Source of the DNA: Actinomadura darangshiensis
GTDB lineage: Bacteria > Actinomycetota > Actinomycetes > Streptosporangiales > Streptosporangiaceae
Assembly: GCF_004349235.1 (NCBI RefSeq)
Contig: NZ_SMKY01000002.1
Coordinates: 1-64,000, forward strand
Direction: 5' to 3'
DNA length: 64,000 bases
In this document: piece after piece, positions 41,155 to 50,785 of the stretch
How positions within the stretch are numbered: the first letter of the stretch is position 1
How the letters are laid out: the number at the start of each line of letters is the position of its first letter
Notes under the pieces: model-generated
Told to the model about the DNA's origin: nothing
Database searches by the model: none
The model's input: only the letters and a program-made list of their open reading frames with translations
Made by a program: the position numbers and the translations under genes

Positions 41155-42594
41155 ATGTTCGTGAACCGCATGCCGCGCTACGAGATCCTCACTTCCGACG
41201 CGATGGACGTCCTCGACACCGGATGGCGCCGCCTGCTCACCGAGGTCGGCGTCCAGTTCGACTCACCGCGCGCCCTCGCGCTGTTCCGCGAGGCGGGCCA
41301 GCGCGTGGACGGCGACACCGTCCGCCTCGATCCCGGCTTCGTCCTGGAGCAGGTGGCCAAGGCACCGAGCGAGTTCGGCGTCCGGGCGCGCAACCCCGGC
41401 AGATCGGTCCGCATCGGCGGCGACGGGATGGCGTTCGGCGCCGTGTACGGGCCCCCGTTCGTCCGCGAGGGCGAGGTCCGCCGCGACGCGACGATGGACG
41501 ACTTCCGCCGGCTGGCGATGCTCGCCCAGACCGCGGACGCGCTCGACTCGGCGGGCGGCGTCGTCTGCGAGCCGAACGACGCCCCGCTCGACTCCCGGCA
41601 CCTCGACATGGTCCGCGCACTCGCCACGCTGACCGACAAGATCTACATGGGCAACGTCGTGTCCGGCGAGAACGCCCGCGACACCCTCGCGATGTCGTCG
41701 ATCCTGTTCGGCGGCCGGGACGCGATCGAGGCCGACCCCGTCACCATCTCGCTCATCAACTGCAACTCGCCGCTGTGCTGGGACGGCCGGATGCTGGACG
41801 CCCTGTTCGAGTACAGCGCCGCGAACCAGCCCGTCGTCCTCACCCCGTTCCTGCTCATGGGCGCGATGTCGCCGGTCACCATCCCGGCCGCGCTCGTCCA
41901 GCAGATCGCCGAGGCGCTGTCGGGGATCGCGCTGGCCCAGCTGATCCGGCCGGGCGCGCCGGTGGTCTTCGGGTCGTTCCTGTCCAACATCGACATGCAG
42001 TCGGGGTCGCCGTGCTTCGGGACGCCCGAGTCCGGCATGGGGCTGCTGTGCACCGGCCAGATCGCCCGGCACTTCGGGCTGCCGTTCCGGTCCGGCGGCG
42101 CGCTCACGTCCGCGCAGCTCCCGGACGCGCAGGCCGCCTACGAAGGCCTCATGACGCTGCTGCCGACGTTCCTCGCCGGGGCCAACTTCGTCATGCACGC
42201 CGCCGGCTGGCTGGAGGGCGGCCTCGTCGCGTCCTACGAGAAGTTCGTCATCGACCTGCAGCTCGTCGAGATGCTCCAGCACGAGTTCACCCCCCTGGAG
42301 ATCGACGAGGCGTCGCTGGCGTTCGGCGCGCACGAGGAGATCGGGCACGGCGGGCACTTCCTCGGCGCCGCGCACACCCTCGAACGGTTCCGGACGTGCT
42401 TCTACCGGCCGTTCCTGTCCTCGTCGGAGAACCACGAGCGGTGGCTGAAGAACGGCGCCGCCGACACCGCCGCCCGCGCCGCCGGGATCGCCGCCGGCCG
42501 GCTCGCCGCCTACGAGCCGCCGCCCCTGGACGACGGGATCCGCGCCGAACTCGACGACTACGTGACCCGCCGCCGGAGAGAACTCGGAGACTGA
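41155..42594 (+). CDS. MttB-like non-pyrrolysine methyltransferase (MtgB type)
   Basis: 479 aa of the trimethylamine methyltransferase superfamily (COG5598). Recognisable blocks are EVGVQFDSPRALALFREAGQ, IEADPVTISLINCNSPLCWD, VVFGSFLSNIDMQSGSPCFG and EIGHGGHFLGAAHTLERFRT. True MttB reads through an in-frame TAG as pyrrolysine; here no such codon occurs and no pyl genes are visible, so it belongs to the non-Pyl group exemplified by glycine-betaine methyltransferase MtgB. It would demethylate a quaternary amine onto the corrinoid protein encoded divergently. GAGG lies 7 nt before ATG. The adjacent dimethylglycine/sarcosine genes make glycine betaine the best guess. Confidence 0.88.
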   Translation: MFVNRMPRYEILTSDAMDVLDTGWRRLLTEVGVQFDSPRALALFREAGQRVDGDTVRLDPGFVLEQVAKAPSEFGVRARNPGRSVRIGGDGMAFGAVYGPPFVREGEVRRDATMDDFRRLAMLAQTADALDSAGGVVCEPNDAPLDSRHLDMVRALATLTDKIYMGNVVSGENARDTLAMSSILFGGRDAIEADPVTISLINCNSPLCWDGRMLDALFEYSAANQPVVLTPFLLMGAMSPVTIPAALVQQIAEALSGIALAQLIRPGAPVVFGSFLSNIDMQSGSPCFGTPESGMGLLCTGQIARHFGLPFRSGGALTSAQLPDAQAAYEGLMTLLPTFLAGANFVMHAAGWLEGGLVASYEKFVIDLQLVEMLQHEFTPLEIDEASLAFGAHEEIGHGGHFLGAAHTLERFRTCFYRPFLSSSENHERWLKNGAADTAARAAGIAAGRLAAYEPPPLDDGIRAELDDYVTRRRRELGD

Positions 42595-42595
42595 T

Positions 42596-44950
42596 GTGAC
42601 GCAGCCACGCGTCGTCGTCATCGGCGCCGGCATCGTCGGCTGCGCGGTGGCGGACGAGCTGACCCGCCGCGGGACGACCGATGTGACCGTCCTCGACCAG
42701 GGGCCGCTGTTCTCCACCGGCGGCTCCACGTCCCACGCCCCCGGCCTGGTCTTCCAGGTCAACCCGAGCAAGACGATGGCGGAGTTCGCGCGGCGCACCG
42801 TCGAGAAGTACGAGGCGCTCGGCGCGTTCGACCGGGTCGGCGGCCTGGAACTGGCGACGACGCCCGAGCGGCTGGACGAACTCCACCGGCGCCAGGGCTG
42901 GGCCACGTCCTGGGGGATCGAGGCGCGCGTCCTGGAACCGGCCGAGTGCGCCCGCCTGCACCCGCTGGTGGACGCCGGCCGTGTCCTCGGCGGGCTGCAC
43001 ATCCCGTCCGACGGCGTCGCCCGCGCCGTCGACGCGGCGGTCGCGCAGGCGCGGGCGGCGACGGAGCGCGGCGCGGTCTTCCACGGCCACCGCGAAGTGC
43101 TCGACCTGCGGATCCAAGGCGGCCGGGTGACGGCCGCCGTCACCGCGGACGGCGACGTCCCCGCCGACATCGTCGTCTGCTGCGCCGGGATCTGGGGGCC
43201 GCGGATCGCCGCGATGGCCGGCGTGGACCTGCCGCTGACCCCGCTGGCCCACCAGCTCGCCTGGACCGACCCGCTCCCTCGCCTCGCCGGCGCCGAGCAG
43301 GAGGTCGGGCATCCGATCCTGCGGCACCAGTCGGCCGCGCTGTACTTCCGCGAGCGGTTCGACCGGCTCGTCGTCGGGAACTACGGCCACCGGCCGCTGC
43401 CCGTCCCGGCGAACGAGCTGGAGAGCACGGCGACGCTCCCGTTCACCGAGGACGACTTCGCCGGCGCCTGGCGGGAGACGCGGTCGCTGCTCCCCGCCGC
43501 GGGCGACGCCAAGATCGAGGAGGGCTTCAACGGCCTGTTCTCGTTCACCCCCGACAACCTGCCGCTGCTCGGCCCGGCCCGCGGGGTCGAGGGGCTCTGG
43601 ATCGCCGAGGCCGTCTGGATCACCCACTCCGCCGGCGTCGGACGGGCCGTCGCCGAATGGCTGACCGGCGAGCGCCCGGTGACCCCGCCTCGCGAATGCG
43701 ACATCGGACGGTTCGAGGAGCACCAGCGGAGCCCCGAATACGTGCTGGCCCGCGACTGCCAGAACTACCGGGAGGTCTACGACATCCTCCATCCGCTCCA
43801 GCCGATGGAGGACCCGCGCCCGCTGCGCGCCAGCCCCTTCCACCGCCGCGAGGAAGAGCTCGGCGCGGTGTTCCTGGAGGGCATGGGGTGGGAACGACCG
43901 CAGTGGTACGAGTCGAACGCGCCTCTCCTCGACGGCCGCGAAATCCGCGAGCCCGGTCCGTGGGCGGCGCGGTACTGGTCGCCGATCGCCGGTGCGGAAG
44001 CGCAGGTGACGCGGGAGAGGGTCGCGCTGTACGACATGACCTCGCTGAAGCGGATCGAGGTTCGCGGGCCCGGCGCCGAGGCGTTCCTACGGGAGGCGAC
44101 GACCGGTGCGTTCTCGCGTGGCATCGGCTCCGTCACGTACTGCCTCCTGCTGGACGAGCATGGCCGAGTCCTCAGCGACATCACCGTCGCCTGGCTCGGC
44201 GAGGACACGTTCCAAATCGGGGCCAACACCGTCCTGGACGCCGAATGGCTCGCCGACCGGGCGCCACTGGGCGTGGCCGTCCGCGACGTCACCGCCGGCA
44301 CGTGCTGCATCGGGGTCTGGGGGCCGCGTGCGCGAGACCTCGTCCAGCCCCTCAGCCAGGACGACTTCTCCGCGAAGGGCCTCCGCTACTTCCGGGCCAG
44401 GCGAGCCCACATCGGCACCGTCCCGGTCACCGCGTTGCGCGTGTCCTACGTCGGCGAACTCGGCTGGGAGCTGAGCACGACCGCCGACATGGGCCTGAAG
44501 CTGTGGGACACCCTCTGGGACGCCGGACGCGAGCACGGCCTCATCGCCGCAGGACGAGGCGCGTTCAACAGCCTGCGCATGGAGAAGGGCTACCGCTCCT
44601 ACGGCGTGGACATGACGGCCGAACACGACCCGTACGAGGCCGGCTTGGGATTCGCCGTCCGCAAGGAGGACGCCACCCCGGCCGAGCCCGCACGCCGCCT
44701 CGTCTGCCTCGTCCTGGACGACGTGGTGATGGGCAAGGAGCCGGTGTACGCCGACGAGCGGCCCGTGGGATACGTGACCAGTGCGGCTTGGGGGTACACC
44801 ATCGGGCGCGGAATAGCCTACGCGTGGGTGCCGTCCGAACATGCCGAACCGGGCACGGCACTGGAAATCGGCTACTTCGACCGGCGCCTCCCTGCGGTGG
44901 TCGCCGAAGAACCGCTCTTCGACCCGGGAATGGAGCGACTGCGTGCCTGA
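42596..44950 (+). CDS. FAD-dependent dimethylglycine/sarcosine dehydrogenase with GcvT domain
   Basis: 784 aa. An N-terminal DAO-type flavoprotein domain starts [20 protein letters not shown], with [20 protein letters not shown] and the dehydrogenase signature [24 protein letters not shown]/GcvT folate-binding C-terminal half contains [37 protein letters not shown] and [15 protein letters not shown]. This is the architecture of dimethylglycine oxidase/dehydrogenase, which removes an N-methyl group and can load it on THF as methylene-THF. GGAG (42586-42589) is 6 nt before GTG 42596, just after the mttB stop. It would act on dimethylglycine left after the corrinoid step. Confidence 0.9.
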   Translation: MTQPRVVVIGAGIVGCAVADELTRRGTTDVTVLDQGPLFSTGGSTSHAPGLVFQVNPSKTMAEFARRTVEKYEALGAFDRVGGLELATTPERLDELHRRQGWATSWGIEARVLEPAECARLHPLVDAGRVLGGLHIPSDGVARAVDAAVAQARAATERGAVFHGHREVLDLRIQGGRVTAAVTADGDVPADIVVCCAGIWGPRIAAMAGVDLPLTPLAHQLAWTDPLPRLAGAEQEVGHPILRHQSAALYFRERFDRLVVGNYGHRPLPVPANELESTATLPFTEDDFAGAWRETRSLLPAAGDAKIEEGFNGLFSFTPDNLPLLGPARGVEGLWIAEAVWITHSAGVGRAVAEWLTGERPVTPPRECDIGRFEEHQRSPEYVLARDCQNYREVYDILHPLQPMEDPRPLRASPFHRREEELGAVFLEGMGWERPQWYESNAPLLDGREIREPGPWAARYWSPIAGAEAQVTRERVALYDMTSLKRIEVRGPGAEAFLREATTGAFSRGIGSVTYCLLLDEHGRVLSDITVAWLGEDTFQIGANTVLDAEWLADRAPLGVAVRDVTAGTCCIGVWGPRARDLVQPLSQDDFSAKGLRYFRARRAHIGTVPVTALRVSYVGELGWELSTTADMGLKLWDTLWDAGREHGLIAAGRGAFNSLRMEKGYRSYGVDMTAEHDPYEAGLGFAVRKEDATPAEPARRLVCLVLDDVVMGKEPVYADERPVGYVTSAAWGYTIGRGIAYAWVPSEHAEPGTALEIGYFDRRLPAVVAEEPLFDPGMERLRA

Positions 44951-46145
44951 CGGGAAGCTGTGGGAGGACCGGGAACCCGGGAACTCCTACGACGTCGTCA
45001 TCGTCGGCGCGGGCGGGCACGGCCTCGCCACCGCCTACTACCTGGCCCGCGACCACGGCATCACGGACGTCGCCGTCCTCGAACGCGGCTGGCTCGCCGG
45101 CGGCAACATGGCCCGCAACACCACGATCATCCGCTCCAACTACCTCTGGGACGAGAGCGCCGCCATCTACGAGCACTCCCTGCGGCTGTGGGAGGGCCTG
45201 GAGGACGATCTCGGCCACGACCTGAAGTTCAGCCAGCGGGGCGTCCTCAACCTCGCGCACAACCTGCCCGACGTGCGCGAAGGCGTCCGGCGCGTCAACG
45301 CCAACCGGCTGAACGGCGTGGACGCCGAATGGCTGGACCCCGACGACGTCAAGAAGCTCGTCCCGATCCTTAACACGAGCCCGTCGGTGCGGTTCCCCGT
45401 CCTCGGCGGGACGTTCCAGCCGCGCGGCGGCATCGCCCGCCACGACCAGGTCGCCTGGGGCCTGGCCAAGGGCGCGGACGAGCGCGGCGTGCACCTGATC
45501 CAGAACTGCGAGGTCACCGGGTTCCGCCGCACGCCCGGCGGTGCGGTGACCGGCGTGGAGACCTCGCGCGGGTTCATCGGCGCGGGGAGGGTCGCGCTCT
45601 GCGCGGCAGGGCACACCTCCGTCCTCGCCGACATGCTCGGCTTCCGGCTGCCGCTGCAGAGCCATCCGCTGCAGGCGCTGGTGTCGGAACTGCTGGAACA
45701 GGTCCTCGACACGGTGGTCATGTCGAACGCCGTCCACGTGTACGTCAGCCAGGCCCACAAGGGCGAACTCGTCATGGGCGCCGGCATCGACGCGTTCAAC
45801 GGGTACGGGCAGCGCGGCTCGTTCCACGTCATCGAGCAGCAGATCGCGGCGGCCGTCGAACTGTTCCCCGTCTTCGCGCGGGCGCACGTCCTGCGGACCT
45901 GGGGCGGCATCGTGGACGTCTCCCCGGACGCCTCGCCCATCATCGGCCCGACGCCCGTGGAGAACGTCTTCGTCAACTGCGGCTGGGGGACGGGCGGGTT
46001 CAAGGCCACTCCCGGCGCCGGGCACGTCTACGCCGACACCATCGCCCACGCCCGTCCGCACCCGCTCGCAGAACCGTTCGGGCTCGAACGGTTCACGACC
46101 GGCGCCCTCATCGACGAACACGGTGCCGCGGCCGTCGCGCACTAG
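44943..46145 (+). CDS. soxB: Sarcosine oxidase beta subunit
   Basis: 400 aa FAD protein. [20 protein letters not shown] is the dinucleotide-binding motif, followed by [40 protein letters not shown] and [20 protein letters not shown], all typical of the beta subunit of heterotetrameric sarcosine oxidase. This subunit carries the covalent FMN and oxidises sarcosine to glycine. GTG 44943 is 7 nt after GGAG and overlaps the upstream gene by 8 nt; reading frame upstream of it is a shadow. Confidence 0.92.
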   Translation: MPDGKLWEDREPGNSYDVVIVGAGGHGLATAYYLARDHGITDVAVLERGWLAGGNMARNTTIIRSNYLWDESAAIYEHSLRLWEGLEDDLGHDLKFSQRGVLNLAHNLPDVREGVRRVNANRLNGVDAEWLDPDDVKKLVPILNTSPSVRFPVLGGTFQPRGGIARHDQVAWGLAKGADERGVHLIQNCEVTGFRRTPGGAVTGVETSRGFIGAGRVALCAAGHTSVLADMLGFRLPLQSHPLQALVSELLEQVLDTVVMSNAVHVYVSQAHKGELVMGAGIDAFNGYGQRGSFHVIEQQIAAAVELFPVFARAHVLRTWGGIVDVSPDASPIIGPTPVENVFVNCGWGTGGFKATPGAGHVYADTIAHARPHPLAEPFGLERFTTGALIDEHGAAAVAH

Positions 46146-46154
46146 GGAGGAACC

Positions 46155-46436
46155 ATGCTGCTCATCCCTTGCCCTTGGTGCGGAGACCGCGACGAGGTCG
46201 AATTCCACTACGGCGGCCAGGCGCACGTGGCGTACCCGTCCGATCCTGACGCTCTGGACGATGCGGCCTGGGCCGACTACGTGTTCATGCGCGACAACCC
46301 GAAAGGCTGGTTCCGCGAGCGGTGGACGCACACCGCAGGGTGCCGCCGCTGGTTCAACGTGGTCCGCCACACGGTCACGTATGAGATCGCCGGTTCGTAC
46401 CGGCCCGGTGACGTCCCGCCAAAGGTCGCGTCATGA
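46155..46436 (+). CDS. soxD: Sarcosine oxidase delta subunit
   Basis: 93 aa, the typical size. It carries the zinc-ligand set CPWCGDRDEVEFHYGG plus the HTAGCRRWFNVVRHT segment, and ends YEIAGSYRPGD. This small subunit is structural in the heterotetramer. GGGAGG is 5 nt before ATG. The stop overlaps the soxA ATG (ATGA). Confidence 0.93.
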   Translation: MLLIPCPWCGDRDEVEFHYGGQAHVAYPSDPDALDDAAWADYVFMRDNPKGWFRERWTHTAGCRRWFNVVRHTVTYEIAGSYRPGDVPPKVAS

Positions 46437-49066
46437 CCGGGTCGTTCCGGACGGCGTCGGGCGGCACGCGCATCGACCGTTCACGCACCCTCACCTTCAC
46501 CTTCGATGGCACGACCTACACCGCGCATCCCGGTGACACGCTGGCGTCCGCGCTCCTTGCCCATGGCGTTCGCGTCGTCGCGCAAGGCCCGTACACGGGA
46601 CGGCCGCGAGGCGTCTACAGCACGGGCGCCGAGGAGCCCAACGCGTTCGTCCAGGTCGAGTCGGGCCCAGGGGAACCGATGGTGCGCGCCACCCGCCTTG
46701 AGGTTCACGACGGTCTGCGCGCCTCGTCCCTGTCCGGGCGCGGGCGTCTGGTGGACGCGCCCGACACCGGCCGCTACGACAAGGTGTACGCGCACTGCGA
46801 TGTGCTCGTCATCGGCGCCGGGACCGCTGGACGCGCGGCGGCTCTGGCGGCGGTCGCGGCCGGTGCTCGGGTCATCGTCGCCGACGACCGTCCCGGCATC
46901 GGGATCGAGGCGTCGGGGGAGCTGACGGTCCTGCCCCGCACGACGGTGACCGGCCATTACGACCACGGGTACTTCGTCGCCGTCGAGCGCCGCACCGACC
47001 ACCTCGGCGACGCCGCTCCCGCCCGGACGGCGCGGCGGCGGCTCTGGCACGTCCGGGCGCGGCGGGTCGTCCTGGCGACGGGTGCTCTCGAACGCCCCGT
47101 CCTCTTCCCGGACAACGACCGGCCGGGGATCATGCTCGCCGGGGCGGCCGCCGCCTACGTCCGGCGATACGGCGTCCTGCCGGGCCGCCGGGCGGTCGTC
47201 TTCGGTGCGCACGACGGGGCCTTGCAAGCCGCGCTCGACCTCCTGGACGCGGGCGTGGAGATCGCGTGCGTGACCGACGTCCGGGCGTCGACCGGGCCGC
47301 TCGGCGACCGGCTGCGCGAGCGCGGCGTGACCGTCCTGGAAGGGCGGGCCGTCACCGGCACGGAGTCCGGTCCGGACGGCATCCTGACCGACGCCCGGAT
47401 CGGGGGCGACATCGTGCCCTGCGACCTGCTCGCCGTCTCCGGCGGCTGGAACCCCGACCTGCACCTGTTCACCCAGGCGGGCGGCCGGACGCGATGGTCC
47501 GCCGAGCACGCCGCCTTCATCCCCGGCGCGCCGCCGCGCGTGCCCATCGACGTCGTCGGATCGGCGCGCGGCATCCCGGGCGAAGCGGCCGAGCACCTCC
47601 CGGAAGGCGCCGACGGCCTGGTCTTCGTCGACCTCCACCGCGACGCCACCCTCGCCGGCGTGCGCGACGCCCTCCAGGCCGGCATGACCTCGAACGAGCA
47701 CGTCAAGCGGTACACGACCATCGGCACCGGCGCCGACCAGGGCCGCACGTCCGGGGTCCCGGCGTCCGGTGCGCTGGCGCGCCTCCTCGGCCGCGCGCCC
47801 GGCGAGATCGGCACCACCACGCAGCGCCCGCCCGTCGAGCCGATCCCGTTCGCCGTCCTCGCGGGCCGCGACCGCGGCGACCTGCTCGCGCCCGCCCGCC
47901 GCACCCCCATGCACGGCTGGCACGAGGAGCACGGCGCCCTCTTCGAGGACGTCGGCGAATGGAAGCGCCCCCGGTACTACCCGCGTCCCGGCGAGTCGAT
48001 GGACGACGCGGTGCTCCGCGAATGCCGGACGGCCCGCGCCCGCGTCGCGGCCCTGGACGCGTCCACCCTCGGCAAGATCGACGTGCAGGGCCCGGACGCC
48101 GCCGCGTTCCTCGACCGGATCTACACCGGGCGGATCTCGACGCTCGCGCCCGGACGCTGCCGCTACGGCGTGATGTGCGGCACCGATGGGATGATCTTCG
48201 ATGACGGGGTGGCGGCGCGGCTGGCCCCCGGCCGGTTCCACCTCACCACCACGTCCGGCAACGCCGCCCGCGTCCTGGACTGGCTGGAGGAGTGGCTCCA
48301 GACCGAATGGCCCGAGCTGCGCGTCCGGTGCACCTCGGTCACCGACCAGTGGGCCGTCGTCGCGCTCGCCGGTCCCCGGTCGCGGGACGTCCTGACCGCG
48401 CTGGCGCCCGGCCTCGACGTCGCCGCGTTCCCGTTCATGGCGACGCGCGAGGCGGAGGTCGCGGGCCTCCCGGCGCGGGTCTTCCGGATCAGCTACAGCG
48501 GGGAGCTCGCCTACGAGATCAACGTCCCGTCCTGGCACGGCCTCGCGCTCTGGGAGGCGGTCATGGCGGCCGGGGAACCGCACGGCATCGCGCCCTACGG
48601 GACCGAGACCATGCACGTCCTGCGCGCCGAGAAGGGCTACATCGTCGCGGGCCAGGACACCGACGGCACCGTCACCCCGCACGACGCGGGCCTCGGCTGG
48701 GCCGTCAAGGCCGCCGGAGGCTGGGTCGGGCACCGCTCGCTGCACCGCCCCGACACAGCCCGCGCCGACCGCAAGCGCCTCGTCGGCCTGCGCCCGCGGG
48801 ACCCCGCCGTCGTCCTGGCCGAGGGCGCCCAGCTGGTCGCCGAGCCCCCGCCGGCCGAGATCACCCACCCGGTCCCGATGCTCGGCCACGTCACCTCGTC
48901 CTACCGGGGCACGGTCGGCTCGTTCGCGCTCGCCCTCCTCAAGGGCGGGGACGAGCGGGAGGGCGAGACCCTCTACGCGGTCGACTCCGGACGCGCCGAC
49001 GCGGTCACCGTGACCAGTCCCGTCCACTACGACAGGGAAGGAGCACGCCGTGACGGCGATGGCTGA
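46433..49066 (+). CDS. soxA: Sarcosine oxidase alpha subunit
   Basis: 877 aa. N-terminal 2Fe-2S_4-like domain without the cluster Cys (FDGTTYTAHPGDTLASALLA), FAD/NAD-binding region VLVIGAGTAGRAAALAAVAA, disulfide-reductase-like middle part (VLATGALERPVLFPDNDRPG) and a C-terminal GcvT/THF domain (GKIDVQGPDAAAFLDRIYTG, SYSGELAYEINVPSWHG, VLRAEKGYIVAGQDTDGTVT). It is shorter than most SoxA (about 950-1000 aa), mainly because the segment between VADDRPGIGIEAS and LTVLPRTTV is compressed. That part usually packs against the NAD/FAD site, so cofactor use may differ. ATGA overlap with soxD; soxG starts inside its 3' end. Confidence 0.9.
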   Translation: MTGSFRTASGGTRIDRSRTLTFTFDGTTYTAHPGDTLASALLAHGVRVVAQGPYTGRPRGVYSTGAEEPNAFVQVESGPGEPMVRATRLEVHDGLRASSLSGRGRLVDAPDTGRYDKVYAHCDVLVIGAGTAGRAAALAAVAAGARVIVADDRPGIGIEASGELTVLPRTTVTGHYDHGYFVAVERRTDHLGDAAPARTARRRLWHVRARRVVLATGALERPVLFPDNDRPGIMLAGAAAAYVRRYGVLPGRRAVVFGAHDGALQAALDLLDAGVEIACVTDVRASTGPLGDRLRERGVTVLEGRAVTGTESGPDGILTDARIGGDIVPCDLLAVSGGWNPDLHLFTQAGGRTRWSAEHAAFIPGAPPRVPIDVVGSARGIPGEAAEHLPEGADGLVFVDLHRDATLAGVRDALQAGMTSNEHVKRYTTIGTGADQGRTSGVPASGALARLLGRAPGEIGTTTQRPPVEPIPFAVLAGRDRGDLLAPARRTPMHGWHEEHGALFEDVGEWKRPRYYPRPGESMDDAVLRECRTARARVAALDASTLGKIDVQGPDAAAFLDRIYTGRISTLAPGRCRYGVMCGTDGMIFDDGVAARLAPGRFHLTTTSGNAARVLDWLEEWLQTEWPELRVRCTSVTDQWAVVALAGPRSRDVLTALAPGLDVAAFPFMATREAEVAGLPARVFRISYSGELAYEINVPSWHGLALWEAVMAAGEPHGIAPYGTETMHVLRAEKGYIVAGQDTDGTVTPHDAGLGWAVKAAGGWVGHRSLHRPDTARADRKRLVGLRPRDPAVVLAEGAQLVAEPPPAEITHPVPMLGHVTSSYRGTVGSFALALLKGGDEREGETLYAVDSGRADAVTVTSPVHYDREGARRDGDG

Positions 49067-49652
49067 GGGATCGGCGCCGCGCAGCGCCGTCGCCCATCTC
49101 GCACCCGACCTGCCCGACCGTCCCGGCGGCGCGGTCCGGCTCCGCGAGGTCGCGTTCCCCGCCCAGGTCGAGCTGCGCCTGGACGACGAGGACGCCACCG
49201 CGTTCGGCCCCCGCGCCGGGCAGTTCCTGTGCTGCGGCATGCCGGCCCCCGGGCACGCCGCCGGGGCGGGCGACCCGTACGTCCTGTGGCTCGGCCCCGG
49301 CTGGTACCTCGCCGTCGACCGGCCCGGGAGCGCGTACGGCCTCCTCGCCGGCCTCCGCGACGCGCTCGGCGCGGACTGCGGCGGAATGTGCGGCTCGGCG
49401 GTGGACGTGTCGGCCGCACGGACGGTCCTCGAACTGTCGGGCCCAAGCGCGCGCGCAGTGCTGGCCCACGGCTGCCTGCTCGACCTCCATCCGAGGACGT
49501 TCGGGCCAGGGCGCTGCGCGCAGACCGTCCTGGCGCAGGCTCAGGTGGTCCTGCACCAGACGGGCGCGGCCGACTACCGGCTCCTCGTGCGGACGTCCTA
49601 CGCCGACCATCTCGTCCGCTGGCTCCTGGACGCGATGACCGAGTACGTCTGA
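49050..49652 (+). CDS. soxG: Sarcosine oxidase gamma subunit
   Basis: 200 aa. GcvT-related small subunit with LREVAFPAQVELRLDDED, YVLWLGPGWYLAVDRPGSA, AVDVSAARTVLELSGPSARA and CLLDLHPRTFGPGRCAQTVL, the usual gamma-subunit pattern. GTG 49050 overlaps soxA by 17 nt and follows GGAAGGAG. It completes the soxBDAG set and is the last gene of the betaine/sarcosine operon. Confidence 0.9.
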   Translation: MTAMAEGSAPRSAVAHLAPDLPDRPGGAVRLREVAFPAQVELRLDDEDATAFGPRAGQFLCCGMPAPGHAAGAGDPYVLWLGPGWYLAVDRPGSAYGLLAGLRDALGADCGGMCGSAVDVSAARTVLELSGPSARAVLAHGCLLDLHPRTFGPGRCAQTVLAQAQVVLHQTGAADYRLLVRTSYADHLVRWLLDAMTEYV

Positions 49653-49761
49653 TCCAGCCCGCCTGATCGAGCACGCCTGATCGAACACGGGCGGCGGCTA
49701 CGGGCGGGTCGATGCGGGCCGCTCGGTGCGGTCCCACCAAGATGGAGCCATGGGAGACAAC

Positions 49762-50184
49762 GTGACGCCCCGGGCCGCCGGGGACCGGGGGATCGGACGG
49801 CGCGCGGTGCTGTACGGCGGGGCCGGCGCCGTCGGTGCCGCCGCGCTCGCCGGGTGCGGCGGCGACAGCGAGCCGACGTCGGCCGCGGACCTGAAGGGCA
49901 AGGAGATCGCGAAGGCCGCCGACGTCCCGGTCGGCGGCGGCAAGGTGTTCGGGGACCAGAAGGTCGTGGTGACGCAGTCGAGCCAGGGCGCCTTCAAGGC
50001 GTTCACGGCGGTGTGCACCCACCAGGGCTGCACGGTGGGCAGCGTCACGAACGGTCTGATCAAGTGCCCCTGCCACGGCAGCGAGTTCAAGATCGCGGAC
50101 GGGTCGGTGGCGCACGGCCCCGCGAAGGAGCCGCTGACCGAGTACCCGGTGCAGGTGAAGGGCGACGGCATCGTCGTCACCTGA
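49762..50184 (+). CDS. Tat-exported Rieske 2Fe-2S lipoprotein, copy 1
   Basis: 140 aa from GTG 49762, set by GGGAG with a 5-nt spacer; ATG 49750 is less well placed. GIGRRAVLYGG is a twin-arginine motif and AALAGC a lipobox, so the protein is predicted to be exported folded and lipid-anchored. The Rieske motifs CTHQGC and CPCHGSEF supply the Cys-His/Cys-His ligands. It probably passes electrons outside the membrane, but no partner oxidoreductase is adjacent. A close paralogue follows after 103 nt. Confidence 0.85.
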   Translation: MTPRAAGDRGIGRRAVLYGGAGAVGAAALAGCGGDSEPTSAADLKGKEIAKAADVPVGGGKVFGDQKVVVTQSSQGAFKAFTAVCTHQGCTVGSVTNGLIKCPCHGSEFKIADGSVAHGPAKEPLTEYPVQVKGDGIVVT

Positions 50185-50287
50185 TCATCACTTCCGGCGC
50201 ATTGGTTTCGGTTTGAACCAACTCGCTCGCGCATCCGTGCTTCCTGGTGACGGACCGGAATCAAGACATGTCACCGGAGGGGCGAAC

Positions 50288-50785
50288 ATGCCACAGAAGT
50301 CCGATACGCAGGCGGACGGGACGGAGCAGCAGCCGGGGGAGACACCGGCCGCGGGCGGCACCCGGAGAGGGCTGCTCATCGGCGCCGGGCTCGCGGGCGT
50401 GGCCGGCCTGGCAGCCGCGTGCGGCGGGTCCGGCGACGACGACGCGGGCGGCTCCGGCGGGTCCGGCGGGTCCGGCGGGGACTCGGGCGGCGGCGCGGGC
50501 GGTGCGCTGGCGGCGGCCAGCGAGATCCCGGTCGGCGGCGGCAAGGTCTTCGAGGACGCCAAGGTCGTCGTCTGCCAGCCGCAGGAGGGCGAGTTCAAGG
50601 CGTTCTCCGCCACCTGCACCCACAAGGGCTGCAGCGTCGGGTCGGTGTCCGGCGGCACGATCAACTGCCCGTGCCACGGCAGCAAGTTCAAGATCGCCGA
50701 CGGGTCGGTGGCGAGCCCGCCCGCCGACAAGCCCCTGGAGGAGAAGAAGGTCACCGTCCAGGGCGGGAAGATCATGCTCGCCTGA
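50288..50785 (+). CDS. Tat-exported Rieske 2Fe-2S lipoprotein, copy 2
   Basis: 165 aa. Twin-arginine TRRGLLIGAG, lipobox GLAAAC, then a flexible Gly/Ser-rich spacer (GGSGGSGGSGGDSGGGAGGA) and a Rieske domain with CTHKGC and CPCHGSKF. The Rieske part is very similar to copy 1 (both have VPVGGGKVF or IPVGGGKVF before it and KIADGSVA after it), while the spacer is much longer. GGAGGGG precedes ATG 50288. Its end overlaps the convergent MscS gene by 14 nt. Tandem duplication is evident. Confidence 0.86.
   Translation: MPQKSDTQADGTEQQPGETPAAGGTRRGLLIGAGLAGVAGLAAACGGSGDDDAGGSGGSGGSGGDSGGGAGGALAAASEIPVGGGKVFEDAKVVVCQPQEGEFKAFSATCTHKGCSVGSVSGGTINCPCHGSKFKIADGSVASPPADKPLEEKKVTVQGGKIMLA

Noticed and set aside
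41155-42594. Pyrrolysine-type MttB
   Set aside because: There is no in-frame TAG and no pyl genes are visible, so it is the non-Pyl type.
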